NCBI RefSeq assembly: GCF_000426505.1
Contig: NZ_AUFM01000015.1
Location: 486,726 to 550,725, forward strand
DNA length: 64,000 nucleotides
Direction: 5' to 3'
From: Nisaea denitrificans DSM 18348
GTDB taxonomy: Bacteria > Pseudomonadota > Alphaproteobacteria > Thalassobaculales > Thalassobaculaceae
Shown in pieces: positions 19,149-28,380 of this stretch. Position 1 is the stretch's first letter. Each line of letters begins with the position of its first letter. The position numbers and the translations under genes were made by a program. Below the pieces are notes generated by a model. The model was not told the DNA's origin. It was given only the letters and a program-made list of their open reading frames with translations, and did no database searches.

Positions 19149-19991
19149 ATGCACCGTATCAAACTCACGGACCATCTGATCCTGATCCTCGGCGTGCTGT
19201 TCCTGCTGCTGCCGATCTGGGTGGTCTTCGCCTCATCGACGCACCGGCCGGAAACCATTCTGAACCAGGGACTGCAATTCTGGATCGGGGATTATTTTCT
19301 GGAAACCTACAGCGCGGTCCTGTTTGACAATACGGGCTTCACCCAGGCCGTGAACGCCGTGCTGATGCTGAAGAACTCCCTGATCCTCGGCCTCGGCTTC
19401 TCGGTCGGCAAGATCCTGATCTCGACCATCGCGGCCTATGCCATCGTCTATTTCCGCTTTCCGGCGGGCAGCTTCTTCTTCTGGATCATCTTCTCCTCCC
19501 TGCTGCTGCCGCTGGAGGTACGGATCATCCCGTCCTACGAGGTGGTCTCGAAGCTCGGCATGCTGAATTCCTATACCGGCCTGATCCTGCCGCTGATCGC
19601 GTCCGCCACCGCGACCTTCTTCTTCCGTCAGTTCTACAAGTCCGTGCCGGAAGAGATCCTGGAAGCGGCAAGGATCGACGGCGCCGGGCCGTTCCGCTTC
19701 TTCGTCGATATCCTGCTGCCGCTGTCGAAAACCATGATCGCGGCGATCTTCATCATCATGTTCGTGGTCGGCTGGAACCAGTATCTCTGGCCCATCCTGA
19801 TGACCACGGACGAGAGCTATTTCACTGTTGTCATGGGGATCAAGCAGATCCTGAACGATCTCGAAGGCAACCGTATCCCGCAATACAACAAGGCCCTCGC
19901 GCTTTCCTTCCTGGCGATGCTGCCCCCGGTCATGGTGGTGCTGATCTTCCAGCGGTGGTTCGTGAAGGGCCTCGTCGAGTCCGAGAAATGA
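19149..19991 (+). CDS. ugpE: Glycerol-3-phosphate ABC transporter permease UgpE
   Basis: A 280-residue permease of the MalG/UgpE type with about six membrane helices. The EAA motif is [20 protein letters not shown]. The N-terminus has one helix followed by the periplasmic segment [19 protein letters not shown] typical of UgpE. GGGGA precedes the ATG. It pairs with UgpA to form the membrane pore, and the ATPase gene starts 10 bp after its stop. Confidence 0.92.
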   Translation: MHRIKLTDHLILILGVLFLLLPIWVVFASSTHRPETILNQGLQFWIGDYFLETYSAVLFDNTGFTQAVNAVLMLKNSLILGLGFSVGKILISTIAAYAIVYFRFPAGSFFFWIIFSSLLLPLEVRIIPSYEVVSKLGMLNSYTGLILPLIASATATFFFRQFYKSVPEEILEAARIDGAGPFRFFVDILLPLSKTMIAAIFIIMFVVGWNQYLWPILMTTDESYFTVVMGIKQILNDLEGNRIPQYNKALALSFLAMLPPVMVVLIFQRWFVKGLVESEK

Positions 19992-20001
19992 GGAACTGAG
20001 G

Positions 20002-21072
20002 ATGGCCGAGGTCGCACTCACCAACGTCGAGAAAACCTACCCGAACGGCTTCAAGGCCATTCACGGGATCGATATCGACATTCAGGACGGCGAGTTCATC
20101 GCTCTCGTTGGCCCGTCGGGCTGCGGGAAATCGACTCTGCTGCGCATGGTGGCCGGGCTGGAAAGCATTTCCGGCGGTGAAGTCGCCATCGCGGGCCGTG
20201 AGGTCAACAAGCTGGAGCCGGCGGACCGGGATATCGCCATGGTATTCCAGAACTACGCGCTCTACCCGCACATGACCGTCCAGGGGAACATGGCCTACGG
20301 CCTGAAAAACCGCGGCATGGCGAAAGAAGAGATCGCCCAGCGGGTGCAGAAGGCCGCCGAGATTCTGGAACTCTCCCCGCTTCTCGACCGGCGACCGCAG
20401 CAGCTTTCCGGCGGTCAGCGTCAGCGCGTCGCCATGGGTAGGGCCATCGTCCGCGAGCCCGCCGTGTTCCTGTTCGACGAGCCGCTTTCCAACCTCGATG
20501 CCAAGCTCCGCGTACAGATGCGGGTCGAGGTGAAGAAACTGCAACGCCAGCTCGGCACTACCAGCCTCTATGTCACCCATGACCAGGTCGAGGCCATGAC
20601 CATGGCGGACCGGCTGGTGGTCATGAATGCGGGCATCGCGGAGCAGATAGGCACCCCGATCGAGGTCTATGACCGTCCGGCCAGCATGTTCGTCGCCGCC
20701 TTCATCGGCTCACCCTCGATGAACTTCATGACAGGCAAGGTAGAAAGCGGCGCGGCCGTGCTCAGCTCAGGTCAGCGGATCGGTCTGAACGGGCAGGCGA
20801 AAAACCTCGCCGAAGGTCAGCCGGTGACAGTCGGCATCCGACCGGAACATTTCCAGCCCTGCGGCGAAGGGGAAGGCCTGGAGGTCCGCATCGATCTGGT
20901 TGAGCATCTCGGCGCGGAAACGCTGATGCACGGCGCGGCACCCGGTAATGGCGACCTGACCACGGTTCGGATCGCCGGTCACCAGACGCTTTCGGGCGGT
21001 GACAGCATCCGGGTCAGCGTCGCGCCGGATCAGGTGCATCTGTTCGATACGGAGAGCGGCAAGCGGCTCTGA
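20002..21072 (+). CDS. ugpC: Glycerol-3-phosphate ABC transporter ATP-binding protein UgpC
   Basis: A 356-residue MalK-type ATPase. Walker A is GPSGCGKST, the signature is [14 protein letters not shown], Walker B is [15 protein letters not shown], and the switch histidine is in [11 protein letters not shown]. The C-terminal 120 residues form the TOBE/OB regulatory domain ([11 protein letters not shown]). GGAACTGAGG lies upstream of the ATG. It is the last gene of the ugp operon and ends 1 bp before the convergent MarR gene stop. Confidence 0.93.
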   Translation: MAEVALTNVEKTYPNGFKAIHGIDIDIQDGEFIALVGPSGCGKSTLLRMVAGLESISGGEVAIAGREVNKLEPADRDIAMVFQNYALYPHMTVQGNMAYGLKNRGMAKEEIAQRVQKAAEILELSPLLDRRPQQLSGGQRQRVAMGRAIVREPAVFLFDEPLSNLDAKLRVQMRVEVKKLQRQLGTTSLYVTHDQVEAMTMADRLVVMNAGIAEQIGTPIEVYDRPASMFVAAFIGSPSMNFMTGKVESGAAVLSSGQRIGLNGQAKNLAEGQPVTVGIRPEHFQPCGEGEGLEVRIDLVEHLGAETLMHGAAPGNGDLTTVRIAGHQTLSGGDSIRVSVAPDQVHLFDTESGKRL

Positions 21073-21073
21073 G

Positions 21074-21592
21074 CTAGGCGCCGACCTTCGCCAAGAGGCG
21101 TTTCAGTTCCTCCCGCTCGGCAGTGTCGAGCGGCGCCAGCATCTCTTCCTCGACCGCTAGGTGGGACAGGACGAGGCTGTCCGCGAGGGCAAAGCCGTCT
21201 TCGGTCAAGGCGATCTTGAGGCTGCGCCTGTCTTTCGGATCCGACCGGCGTTCGACGAGGCCACGCTTTTCCAGACGGTCGAGCCGGTTGGTCATAGCCG
21301 AGGTTGAAAGCATCATCTCGCCGGCCAGCTCGGACGGTGTCAGGGTCTCGCCTTTGCCTTGACGGCGCAGCGTCAGTAACACGTCGAATCCGGCGCCATC
21401 CAGCCCGCCTTTCGCGGCATTGCCTTCAACAGCGGTCCGGACCCTGTCATTTGCCCGCCGCAGCGCACCGCAGACCGCCATGGGGGACGGATCGAGGTCG
21501 GGCCGTTCCCGTTTCCACTGCTGAAGGATCGTCTCCAGAGCGGCACCCTGTGCGGATTCCGCAGGCGATTTTGCACGCGAGTCTTGACTCAT
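21074..21592 (-). CDS. MarR-family transcriptional regulator
   Basis: A 172-residue winged-helix regulator. The DNA-binding helix is SELAGEMMLSTSAMTNRLDRL and the wing is GLVERRSDPKDRRSLKIAL, as in MarR proteins. It is divergent from a nitroreductase gene with a 110-bp gap containing an operator-like dyad and a consensus -10 element. It probably controls itself and the nitroreductase. The ligand is unknown. Confidence 0.88.
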   Translation of the reverse strand: MSQDSRAKSPAESAQGAALETILQQWKRERPDLDPSPMAVCGALRRANDRVRTAVEGNAAKGGLDGAGFDVLLTLRRQGKGETLTPSELAGEMMLSTSAMTNRLDRLEKRGLVERRSDPKDRRSLKIALTEDGFALADSLVLSHLAVEEEMLAPLDTAEREELKRLLAKVGA

Positions 21593-21604
21593 GGATCGTT
21601 CGCC

Positions 21605-21644
21605 ATCAAATAGTTCGATATCAAATTATCTGATGCCGTATAAT
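21605..21644. promoter_or_regulatory. Candidate MarR operator overlapping a promoter
   Basis: ATCAAATTATCTGAT (21620-21634) is a dyad matching at 6 of 7 base pairs. ATCAAAT also occurs at 21605-21611, 15 bp earlier. A perfect -10 TATAAT (21639-21644) follows for the nitroreductase direction; the -35 is poor. The dyad between the promoter elements suggests repression by the adjacent MarR protein. Confidence 0.45.
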
Positions 21645-21702
21645 CGTGCATCGAATGATGCCAGCTTAAGTCACCCGCCCCGGAATGTGAAGGACTTGCC
21701 CC

Positions 21703-22305
21703 ATGAGTTATCTCCGTACAACGGACCATCCGATCGAACCGCTCTTTCTGGACAGATGGTCGCCGCGCAGTTTCGAGCCCGAAATCATGCCGGACGAGGA
21801 CTTGCTGACAATTCTCGAAGCGGCCCGGTGGGCTCCCTCCGCCTTCAATATTCAACCGTGGCATTTCCTTTATGCGACCCGGAACGGTGCGCATTGGGAC
21901 CGGTTCGTCGGTGTGCTGGACGATTTCAACAAAGCCTGGGCGCGCGACGCCTCCGTTCTCTTTGTCCTGCTCTCCGATACGCTCATGCGGGGGGACGCCA
22001 CCCGGCCCGACCGTGTGTCCACGGTAAACAGCTTCGACGCGGGGGCGGCCTGGGCCCATCTCGCGCTTCAGGCCACGGCGCGCGGCTACCACGCACATGC
22101 AATGGCCGGGATTGATCGGGAGCGCGCGCGTTCCGCACTCGCCATTCCGCCACGCTTCAGGATTGAAATCGCCATTGCGGTGGGCCGCAGGGGGGCGCCG
22201 GAGCGGCTGCCGAATGCGCTGGCCGAGCGGGAGGCGCCAAGCGACCGCAAGCCGTTGTCACGGATTGCTTCGCCGGGACCCTTCCCGGCGGGGACAGTGC
22301 GCTAG
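21703..22305 (+). CDS. Nitroreductase-family FMN oxidoreductase
   Basis: A 200-residue flavoprotein of the nitroreductase superfamily. It starts with the arginine-rich FMN-phosphate site FLDRWSPRSFEPE, followed by EAARWAPSAFNIQPWHFLY, which is typical for members close to the HBN1/PnbA-like group. The C-terminal RIEIAIAVGR segment is the second flavin strand. GAAGGA stands 10 bases upstream of the ATG. It probably reduces nitro, quinone or similar electrophiles. It is divergent from MarR and 18 bp upstream of an EamA exporter, so export and reduction may be co-expressed. Confidence 0.85.
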   Translation: MSYLRTTDHPIEPLFLDRWSPRSFEPEIMPDEDLLTILEAARWAPSAFNIQPWHFLYATRNGAHWDRFVGVLDDFNKAWARDASVLFVLLSDTLMRGDATRPDRVSTVNSFDAGAAWAHLALQATARGYHAHAMAGIDRERARSALAIPPRFRIEIAIAVGRRGAPERLPNALAEREAPSDRKPLSRIASPGPFPAGTVR

Positions 22306-22323
22306 AGCGGGAGGAGAACCAAG

Positions 22324-23250
22324 ATGACGCAATCGCTTGACCATCCCGAAGAAGGCGCGCAACCAAGATCGATGTTTGCGAACCCGTCTCTGTTGTTGCT
22401 CATGACCGGCGCCCTGATTGGTGTGAATTTCCCGCTCGGGAAAATCGCTGGCGACGCTGGTATCTCGCCCATTCTCTGGGCCATGATCCCGTCGCTCGGG
22501 GTCGCTGCGCTGATGCTCCCGGTACTCGTCATGCGGCGCGGTCTCCAGCGTCCTGACCGGACGCTGGCCCGCTTTTCTGTGATTGCGGGGCTGGTCTCCT
22601 ACGTGATCCCGAATGTCATTCTCTTTGCCGTTATTCCGCATGCGGGTGCCGGCTATATGGGGCTGATGTTCGCCCAGTCGCCAGTCTTCACGCTGGCCTT
22701 CTCGGCCCTTCTCGGCCTCAAGACACCGAACCGGCTTGGTCTTGCCGGGATCGCGGTTGGATTGACCGGGGCGGCCATTGTCAGTCTGACCAGGGGTGCG
22801 GCTCCGGATGCGCCGGACCTGTTCTGGATCGTGGCGGGCTTCGCGGTGCCGGTCGCGCTTGCTGTCGGCAATGTCTACCGCACCATAGCCTGGCCGGAGA
22901 ACACCTCGCCCGACGCCCTCGCTTTCTGGAGTCACGGGGCGGCGATCATCGCTTTTGTCGCGCTGCTGTTTCTGGTGGAGGGGACGGTGCCGCTTGCTTC
23001 TCTGGCGGCAGTGCCCGAAGCGGCTCTGTTGCAGGCGGTGGCGGCGGCGGCGACATTCCCGCTTTTCTTTCGGCTTCAGCATCTTGGCGGACCGGTCCTC
23101 TTGAGTCAGATCGGCTATGTCGCCGCCAGCGTCGGTCTGGTCATCGCGACATTTTTGCTCGACGAGCGCTACAGCCTCGCGACCTGGGCCGGTGCTCTGG
23201 TCATTGCCGTGGGCATCGCTCTGACGGTGATGGCACAGCGGCGCACCTGA
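22324..23250 (+). CDS. EamA/DMT-family transporter
   Basis: A 308-residue inner-membrane protein with ten predicted helices in two EamA repeats, a drug/metabolite exporter type. AGGAG precedes the ATG. Residues such as LIGVNFPLGKIAGDAGISP in helix 1 are typical of the family. It follows the nitroreductase by 18 bp and is probably in its operon. The substrate is unknown. Confidence 0.82.
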   Translation: MTQSLDHPEEGAQPRSMFANPSLLLLMTGALIGVNFPLGKIAGDAGISPILWAMIPSLGVAALMLPVLVMRRGLQRPDRTLARFSVIAGLVSYVIPNVILFAVIPHAGAGYMGLMFAQSPVFTLAFSALLGLKTPNRLGLAGIAVGLTGAAIVSLTRGAAPDAPDLFWIVAGFAVPVALAVGNVYRTIAWPENTSPDALAFWSHGAAIIAFVALLFLVEGTVPLASLAAVPEAALLQAVAAAATFPLFFRLQHLGGPVLLSQIGYVAASVGLVIATFLLDERYSLATWAGALVIAVGIALTVMAQRRT

Positions 23251-23328
23251 TTACTCATTGAGCCGGCGCGGCCGGCTTGCCTCCTGAATCCGCTTCCGCA
23301 CAGCGCGTGGGGACGCTATAGCTCGGCA

Positions 23329-25113
23329 ATGACATTTGACCAGATTGCCATCCTCGCCATCATCGTTGGCGCTCTTACAGCCTTCATCTGGGGGCGGTAC
23401 CGGATCGATCTCGTTGCCATGCTGGCGCTGCTGCTGTCGGTGGCGGCCGGGGTCGTCGATCCGCTGACGGCCTTTGCCGGTTTCGGTCATCCGGCCGTCA
23501 TCACGGTGGTAGCCGTGCTCGGTATGTCGGCGGCGCTGACCCGCTCCGGTGCGGTCGGTGTGATCGCGGAGCGCATTGCCCAGCGCACCAAGTCGGACCG
23601 GGCGAAGACCTTCTCGCTGATCGGGCTGGCCGGGGTGATGTCCAGCGTCATGAACAATGTCGGCGCGCTGGCGCTGTTGATGCCGATAACCTTGTCGGTT
23701 GCCCGCAAGGCCGGGCTTTCGCCGTCCCGGCTGCTGATGCCGCTGTCCTTCGCCTCGTTGCTGGGGGGCATGATCACCCTGATCGGCACGCCGCCGAACA
23801 TCATCATCGCCGACTATCGCCACAAGGTAACGGGCGAGGCCTTCCAGATGTTCGATTTCCTGCCGGTCGGCCTCGCGGTCGCCGTCGTGGGCATTATCTA
23901 TCTGGTTTTCATCGGTATCAGGCTGGTGCCGAACCGGCGCGCCAATGACGAGGGAAAGCGCCTTTTCGAGCTTTCCAGTTATGTCACGGAGTTCAGGGTT
24001 CCCGCCGATTCGCGCCTGATCGGACAGACCATCCGGGCGCTCGGTGACCGCAACGAAGACAGCGGCCGGCCGACTGTGCTTGCATTGCTGCGCGACAACG
24101 AGCGAGTGGTCCGCAGGCTGACCCGCGAACCTCTGGCCGAAGGCGATCTTCTCTTGGCCCACGGCTCTGCCGAACAGATCGAGGCGGCGGTGCAGAAGGG
24201 CCTTGAGCTGGTCGATGCCAAGGAACTCGATGCCATCAAGTCAGATATGCCGGAAAACGGGGAGCTCGCCGTGGTTGAGGCGGTGATGCCGCCGCGTGCC
24301 TGGATCGAGGGCCGTAGCGCTGCCATGCTGCGCCTGCGCTCGCGTTACGGGCTGAACCTGCTCGGGGTGGCCCGCGGCGGGGCGCCGATCAACACCCGGC
24401 TGCGCGACGTGCGGTTCCGGGCAGGCGACGTGCTGATGCTGCAGGGTGACAGCGACCAGATCTATGGCACAATTTCCTCCCTCGGCTGCCTGCCCTTGGC
24501 GCAACGCCAGATGAGCCTGGAGCGGCCGAAAATTCTGATCCCGGCACTGCTGTTTCTGGCCGCCATCGTCGCTGCCAGTCTCGGCATTCTGCCGGCGGCG
24601 GTGACGCTTGCGGGCGGTCTCGCGGCCATGGTGGTGTCCGACAATATCTCCATGAGCGAGGTCTATGATGCCATCGACTGGCAGATCGTGGTGTTGCTGG
24701 GAGCGATGATACCCGTCGGCACGGCGATGCATGAAACCGGGGCGGCGGGGCTGATCGCTGGAGCCATGGCGAGTGCTGTGGCGGATGTCTCGCTGTATCT
24801 GGTGCTGGCGCTTTTGCTGCTGGTCACCATGTTCCTGACGGATATGATGAACAATGCGGCAACGGCGCTGGTTATGGCGCCGGTCGCGCTTGGCATCTCC
24901 GAGCAGCTCTCGGTCAATGCCGACCCGCTTCTGATGGCGGTTGCGATCGGCTCCTCCAGTGCGTACCTGACCCCGATCGGGCACCAGAACAATCTGCTGG
25001 TGATGGGCCCCGCGGGGTACAAATTCGGGGACTACTGGCGAGTCGGCCTGCCGCTCGATTTTCTGATCATGGCAGTGGCGGTTCCGCTATTGCCCGTGGT
25101 CTGGCCGTTCTGA
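23329..25113 (+). CDS. SLC13/DASS-type permease with two RCK_C domains
   Basis: A 594-residue membrane protein. The N-terminal half includes helices and the SNT-like motif SVMNNVGALALLMP and GTPPNIIIADY. Two soluble TrkA_C (RCK_C) domains lie at about residues 215-300 and 305-390. The C-terminal half carries the paired motif MMNNAATALVMAP and GSSSAYLTPIGHQNNLLVMG. This architecture is that of the sodium-coupled dicarboxylate/sulfate transporter group. The substrate is not determined by sequence. No strong ribosome binding site was seen, but the ATG fits the first helix. Confidence 0.84.
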   Translation: MTFDQIAILAIIVGALTAFIWGRYRIDLVAMLALLLSVAAGVVDPLTAFAGFGHPAVITVVAVLGMSAALTRSGAVGVIAERIAQRTKSDRAKTFSLIGLAGVMSSVMNNVGALALLMPITLSVARKAGLSPSRLLMPLSFASLLGGMITLIGTPPNIIIADYRHKVTGEAFQMFDFLPVGLAVAVVGIIYLVFIGIRLVPNRRANDEGKRLFELSSYVTEFRVPADSRLIGQTIRALGDRNEDSGRPTVLALLRDNERVVRRLTREPLAEGDLLLAHGSAEQIEAAVQKGLELVDAKELDAIKSDMPENGELAVVEAVMPPRAWIEGRSAAMLRLRSRYGLNLLGVARGGAPINTRLRDVRFRAGDVLMLQGDSDQIYGTISSLGCLPLAQRQMSLERPKILIPALLFLAAIVAASLGILPAAVTLAGGLAAMVVSDNISMSEVYDAIDWQIVVLLGAMIPVGTAMHETGAAGLIAGAMASAVADVSLYLVLALLLLVTMFLTDMMNNAATALVMAPVALGISEQLSVNADPLLMAVAIGSSSAYLTPIGHQNNLLVMGPAGYKFGDYWRVGLPLDFLIMAVAVPLLPVVWPF

Positions 25114-25156
25114 GCCCGGAAGCGGTTCAACCCAAGCGGCTCACCCGAGGTACAAT

Positions 25157-26077
25157 ATGTCTGATCAAAAGACAGGAACCGGTCTGATCGATCCGGGCCT
25201 GATTGTGCCGACCATCATGCTGGTCGGTCTCGGCGGCCTCTGGGGGCTGTCCTTTTCGCTCTCGAAAGTGGCGGCGATAGGCGGCGTGCATCCCTTTGCC
25301 TATGCCTGGATGCAATCGACCGGCGCGGCGCTGTTTCTCACCCTCGTCTGCTACCGCAGGGGCATCCCGTTCGATCTCAGCCGGGGCCATCTGGTATTCT
25401 TCCTGGGCGCGGCGGTGATCGGTCTTGTGCTGCCGAACATCAATATCATTACGACAGCGAAATATATCCCGGCAGGCGTGATGAGCACGGTGGTCTCGAC
25501 CGTGCCGGTGCTCGGCTACGTGCTGGCCGTCGGCCTCCGGATCGAGGGCTTTCGCTGGAACAGTGCGGTGGGTATCGGGCTTGGACTGGTCGGGGCGCTG
25601 CTGATGGTGCTGCCGAAAACCAGCCTGCCGTCGCCGGACATGGTGCCCTGGGTGCTGCTGGCCTTCCTGACCCCGGCGCTGTATGCCTGCAGCGGCATCT
25701 TCAGCGACCGGATGCGGCCGGACGGCACGCACTCGCTGGCGGCGGCGCGCGGCATGCTGATCGTGGCGTCCCTGGCGACATTGCCGCTGATGCTGGCGGT
25801 GGACGGCTTCTACCCGCTGATGGCCGATCCCGGCCCGACCGATTACGCCATGCTCGGGCAGATCTGCATCTCGTCCGTCGCCTACATTCTCTATTTCGAA
25901 ATCCTGAAACGGGCCGGGCCGGTGTTCCTTAGTCTGGTGTCTTACGTGGTGACCCTGTTCGGGCTGTTCTGGGGCTGGGTCATCTTCGGCGAGATCCATT
26001 CCGCCTGGATCTGGGCCTCCGTCGGCTGCGTCTTCACCTCGATGGTTCTGGTGAATATCGGACGACGGGCGCGCTGA
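25157..26077 (+). CDS. EamA/DMT-family transporter
   Basis: A 306-residue ten-helix exporter of the EamA family, distinct from the one at 22 kb. It begins with LIVPTIMLVGLGGLWGLSF and has the second EamA repeat after about residue 160. GAGG lies upstream of the ATG. It is convergent with an aldolase-family gene and shares a bidirectional hairpin with it. The substrate is unknown. Confidence 0.82.
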   Translation: MSDQKTGTGLIDPGLIVPTIMLVGLGGLWGLSFSLSKVAAIGGVHPFAYAWMQSTGAALFLTLVCYRRGIPFDLSRGHLVFFLGAAVIGLVLPNINIITTAKYIPAGVMSTVVSTVPVLGYVLAVGLRIEGFRWNSAVGIGLGLVGALLMVLPKTSLPSPDMVPWVLLAFLTPALYACSGIFSDRMRPDGTHSLAAARGMLIVASLATLPLMLAVDGFYPLMADPGPTDYAMLGQICISSVAYILYFEILKRAGPVFLSLVSYVVTLFGLFWGWVIFGEIHSAWIWASVGCVFTSMVLVNIGRRAR

Positions 26078-26086
26078 AAAGAAAAA

Positions 26087-26109
26087 CGCCCCGGGCGGAA
26101 CCCGGGGCG
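26087..26109. terminator. Bidirectional terminator between convergent genes
   Basis: CGCCCCGGG (26087-26095) and CCCGGGGCG (26101-26109) form a perfect 9-bp stem with loop CGGAA. Read on the minus strand it is followed by TTTTTCTTTT (complement of 26077-26086), a good rho-independent terminator for the aldolase-family gene. On the plus strand the pyrimidine run is weaker. Confidence 0.8.
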
Positions 26110-26135
26110 CTCTCTTGATCAGATCGTTATGTGGC

Positions 26136-27062
26136 TCAGGCGGCTTTCGCCGGAAGGGCGAAGTTCACTGCGTCCAGCTCAGACACCAGCGAGGCGGCCT
26201 TGTCGGCCGGGAGCGGCATGAACGGAGCGCGGACATTGCGCCAGCTTGCCTTGCCGCTGTTCTTCGCCAGCAGTTCCTTCAGCGCGGCGGCTGCCGGATA
26301 GTTCTGCAGGGTCAGACGCTCACGGGTGAGCTGGTCCTGCAGCGCCTCGGCATCGGCCGAGCCGGCTTTCCAGGCGGAAAAGACCTTGGCGCAACCGCCG
26401 ACCGTGACGTTGCCCGTCGCGGTGATGGTGCCGACACCGCCGGCCTTCAGAACGTCGAGCAGATAGCGCTCGGTGCCTGCGAAGACGTCGAAGCCCGGGA
26501 ACTTTTCGGCCATTGCCTTCATGTTCTCGAAATCGCCGGAGCTGTCCTTCACACCGCAGACGGTGTTCGGGAATTCCTTCAGCATCCGGGCGATCAGCTC
26601 GTGGCTGAACGGCACCGCGGACATCTGCGGGAAGTGATAGAGATAGACCTTCATCGCATCGCTGCCGATGGCTTCGAAGGTGCGCGAGAAGTGGGTGAAC
26701 AGGCCTTCGTCGCTCGGGTTCTTGTAATAGAACGGCGGCAGCATCAGGACATGCTCGATACCGATATCGAGGGACGCCTTCGTCAGCGCGACCGTGTCCG
26801 GCAGCGCGCAGCAGCCGGTGCCGATCATCAGCTTGTCCTTCGGCAGATCGGACGCGCCGAGCTTGTCGAGGAAGGCCAGCCGCTCGGCGACGGACAGCGA
26901 GTTCGCTTCGCCGGTGGTGCCGAACAGCAGCACACCGTCGCAGCCGCTATCCAGAAGCCAGCGGGTATGGTCGAGGGTGAGGTCGATATCGACCGAAAGA
27001 TCGTCGTTGAAGGCTGTCAGGCCGGCGGCCATGACACCCTTGATGCGCGGGCTCGTGCTCAT
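26136..27062 (-). CDS. DHDPS/N-acetylneuraminate lyase-family aldolase
   Basis: A 308-residue TIM-barrel class I aldolase. GTTGEANSLS carries the conserved Thr pair, YLYHFPQMS supplies the Tyr, and GVKDSSGDF supplies the Schiff-base Lys. These are all needed for pyruvate aldol chemistry. It lacks tight similarity features that would mark it as the lysine-pathway DapA, so a sugar-acid or hydroxy-proline-type aldolase is equally possible. ATG at 27062 has AAGGAGAG upstream; the frame extends to 27131 but adds an unlikely N-terminus. Confidence 0.85.
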   Translation of the reverse strand: MSTSPRIKGVMAAGLTAFNDDLSVDIDLTLDHTRWLLDSGCDGVLLFGTTGEANSLSVAERLAFLDKLGASDLPKDKLMIGTGCCALPDTVALTKASLDIGIEHVLMLPPFYYKNPSDEGLFTHFSRTFEAIGSDAMKVYLYHFPQMSAVPFSHELIARMLKEFPNTVCGVKDSSGDFENMKAMAEKFPGFDVFAGTERYLLDVLKAGGVGTITATGNVTVGGCAKVFSAWKAGSADAEALQDQLTRERLTLQNYPAAAALKELLAKNSGKASWRNVRAPFMPLPADKAASLVSELDAVNFALPAKAA

Positions 27063-27351
27063 GCGCGCTCTCCTTAGGTATGGAAGGGCAAAAAGAAGCC
27101 GGAGCTTAGTCCCGCGCGGGATTCCATTCAAGCGAGGGTCGCACCACGATGCGGAAGATCTGCCGTGCGAAACCGGCGTTAACCGGCGATGCGCTTGGAG
27201 ATATTTCTGCAGTTCTCGTGTACGGCGATTTATTCTGGCGCGCCGACCAGATGCTAGATCTTCTCATTGGTACAATCACGCAATGGGCTGATCGAGTCGC
27301 CTATTGAACTACCGATTCTACTAGATTGAAGAACTCAAAGTACGTTCTTAA
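27063..27351. other. Intergenic region with no supported gene
   Basis: About 290 bp between the aldolase start and a low-GC gene pair. It holds one 52-codon plus-strand frame (27149-27307, MRKICRAKPALTG...) without a convincing ribosome binding site or recognisable match. GC falls towards the right, marking the edge of an atypical segment. No promoter was identified with confidence. Confidence 0.4.
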
Positions 27352-27371
27352 AGCTAAAATTCGTTTTAGCT
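27352..27371. terminator. Hairpin with TTCG loop
   Basis: AGCTAAAA (27352-27359) and TTTTAGCT (27364-27371) form a perfect 8-bp stem with a stable TTCG tetraloop. It overlaps the stop codon of the small minus-strand gene. On the plus strand it is followed by CATTTTTAA, giving terminator-like character towards the right; on the minus strand only a short TTTAAG follows. Confidence 0.5.
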
Positions 27372-27593
27372 CATTTTTAATGCGTCTTTAAGGCGTAGGA
27401 CAGCGTCATCAGAGAATAATTGTGCGATTATTTCAATAGTTTCAGTACCTTCATGGCTTTTTTGTTCGTAGAGGAAATAGCCACTGACATCGCTCAACTC
27501 TGTGTCTGATAAGGCAATTTTTCGATTCGTGAGCGGCGAAATATTCAGAGTCTGGTTGTGGTTCAGTTTCGCGCTAAAATAGAAGTCCCCCAT
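27366..27593 (-). CDS. Unrecognised 75-residue protein in a low-GC pair
   Basis: I do not recognise this protein. It is 75 residues and soluble, with beta-prone segments (MGDFYFSAKLNHNQTLNI) and a C-terminal helix (DDAVLRLKDALKMS). Base composition is clearly more AT-rich than its neighbours. ATG at 27593 lies 23 bp from the divergent start of the next gene. A purine-rich GGGGTGG precedes it. A paired or toxin-antitoxin-like relation with the larger divergent gene is possible but unsupported by any motif. Confidence 0.5.
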   Translation of the reverse strand: MGDFYFSAKLNHNQTLNISPLTNRKIALSDTELSDVSGYFLYEQKSHEGTETIEIIAQLFSDDAVLRLKDALKMS

Positions 27594-27616
27594 GAACCAC
27601 CCCCGAGGTTGATACG

Positions 27617-28342
27617 TTGTCTACTGATAAAACGCACCGAGAAGTTAAGGATCCGCAAATTTCGGCACGATTTCTTGCGGACTACATGTTCGCTTCTGAG
27701 CTAGCGCGCCGAACAATCGTTCAATCATGCAAATACCGGCCGATAGCGCGACTTGTTCAGCACAATGAAGCTAAAACAACGATCTCAAATTTTCTCATGG
27801 CTGAGAGCCGGGAAGAATCAATTTTGCGGGAAAAGTCCGATTCTCTCCGGGAACGAATGGCAGATTCGGATTTCGAGAGAGACTTATTTGATCACAATGC
27901 TGATTATTTGGATCGGTTTGCATCGATAAGCGATCAACTCGATATCCCGCAGAGTGAGACATACTCTCATGGGAAAGTTGTTCCTTTGAGTTTAAGTGGT
28001 GTGCGCGTCACAAGTGAAATTCATTGCAGATTTCGCCGTTTAACAAAGTCCAATAAGGTTAAAACCGGAGGCGCTACACTTCGTTACGCTAAAGGCAAAC
28101 CGCTCAACCCTGAGGTTGGGGCATGGCAGTCCGCATTCTTACTCGGTTATTTGAGATTTGTAGGAACTGAAGATGCGTCTGAGCCTGAGGGAAAGTTATG
28201 CATAACAATCGACGCTTACGCTGGGGAGGTCTTCCCAGCGCCAACGGACTCAATATCCAGATTTAAGAATATGATGGCTGCTTGTGAGTCGATTGCAGAG
28301 CGTTGGCCAAAAATTAAACCTCCAAAAAATGCCAGACTTTAA
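27617..28342 (+). CDS. Unrecognised 241-residue protein, low GC, possibly transferred
   Basis: I recognise no family. The N-terminal half is charged and helical, the centre has SGVRVTSEIHCRFRRL, a beta-like part, and the C-terminus is KIKPPKNARL. There are no membrane helices. The start is TTG at 27617 with GAGG about 8 bases upstream; no earlier ATG fits. Codon use and composition are more AT-rich than the flanking genes, suggesting horizontal acquisition together with the divergent 75-residue gene. It is convergent with the SCO1 gene. Confidence 0.6.
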   Translation: MSTDKTHREVKDPQISARFLADYMFASELARRTIVQSCKYRPIARLVQHNEAKTTISNFLMAESREESILREKSDSLRERMADSDFERDLFDHNADYLDRFASISDQLDIPQSETYSHGKVVPLSLSGVRVTSEIHCRFRRLTKSNKVKTGGATLRYAKGKPLNPEVGAWQSAFLLGYLRFVGTEDASEPEGKLCITIDAYAGEVFPAPTDSISRFKNMMAACESIAERWPKIKPPKNARL

Positions 28343-28380
28343 ACGCTGATCATCTTTGGGCGAATCGAAGCGCTTCGGCG

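Noticed and set aside
26115..27077. A 320-codon plus-strand frame opposite the aldolase gene
   Set aside because: It is the complementary frame of a gene with intact aldolase catalytic motifs, and has no recognisable fold.
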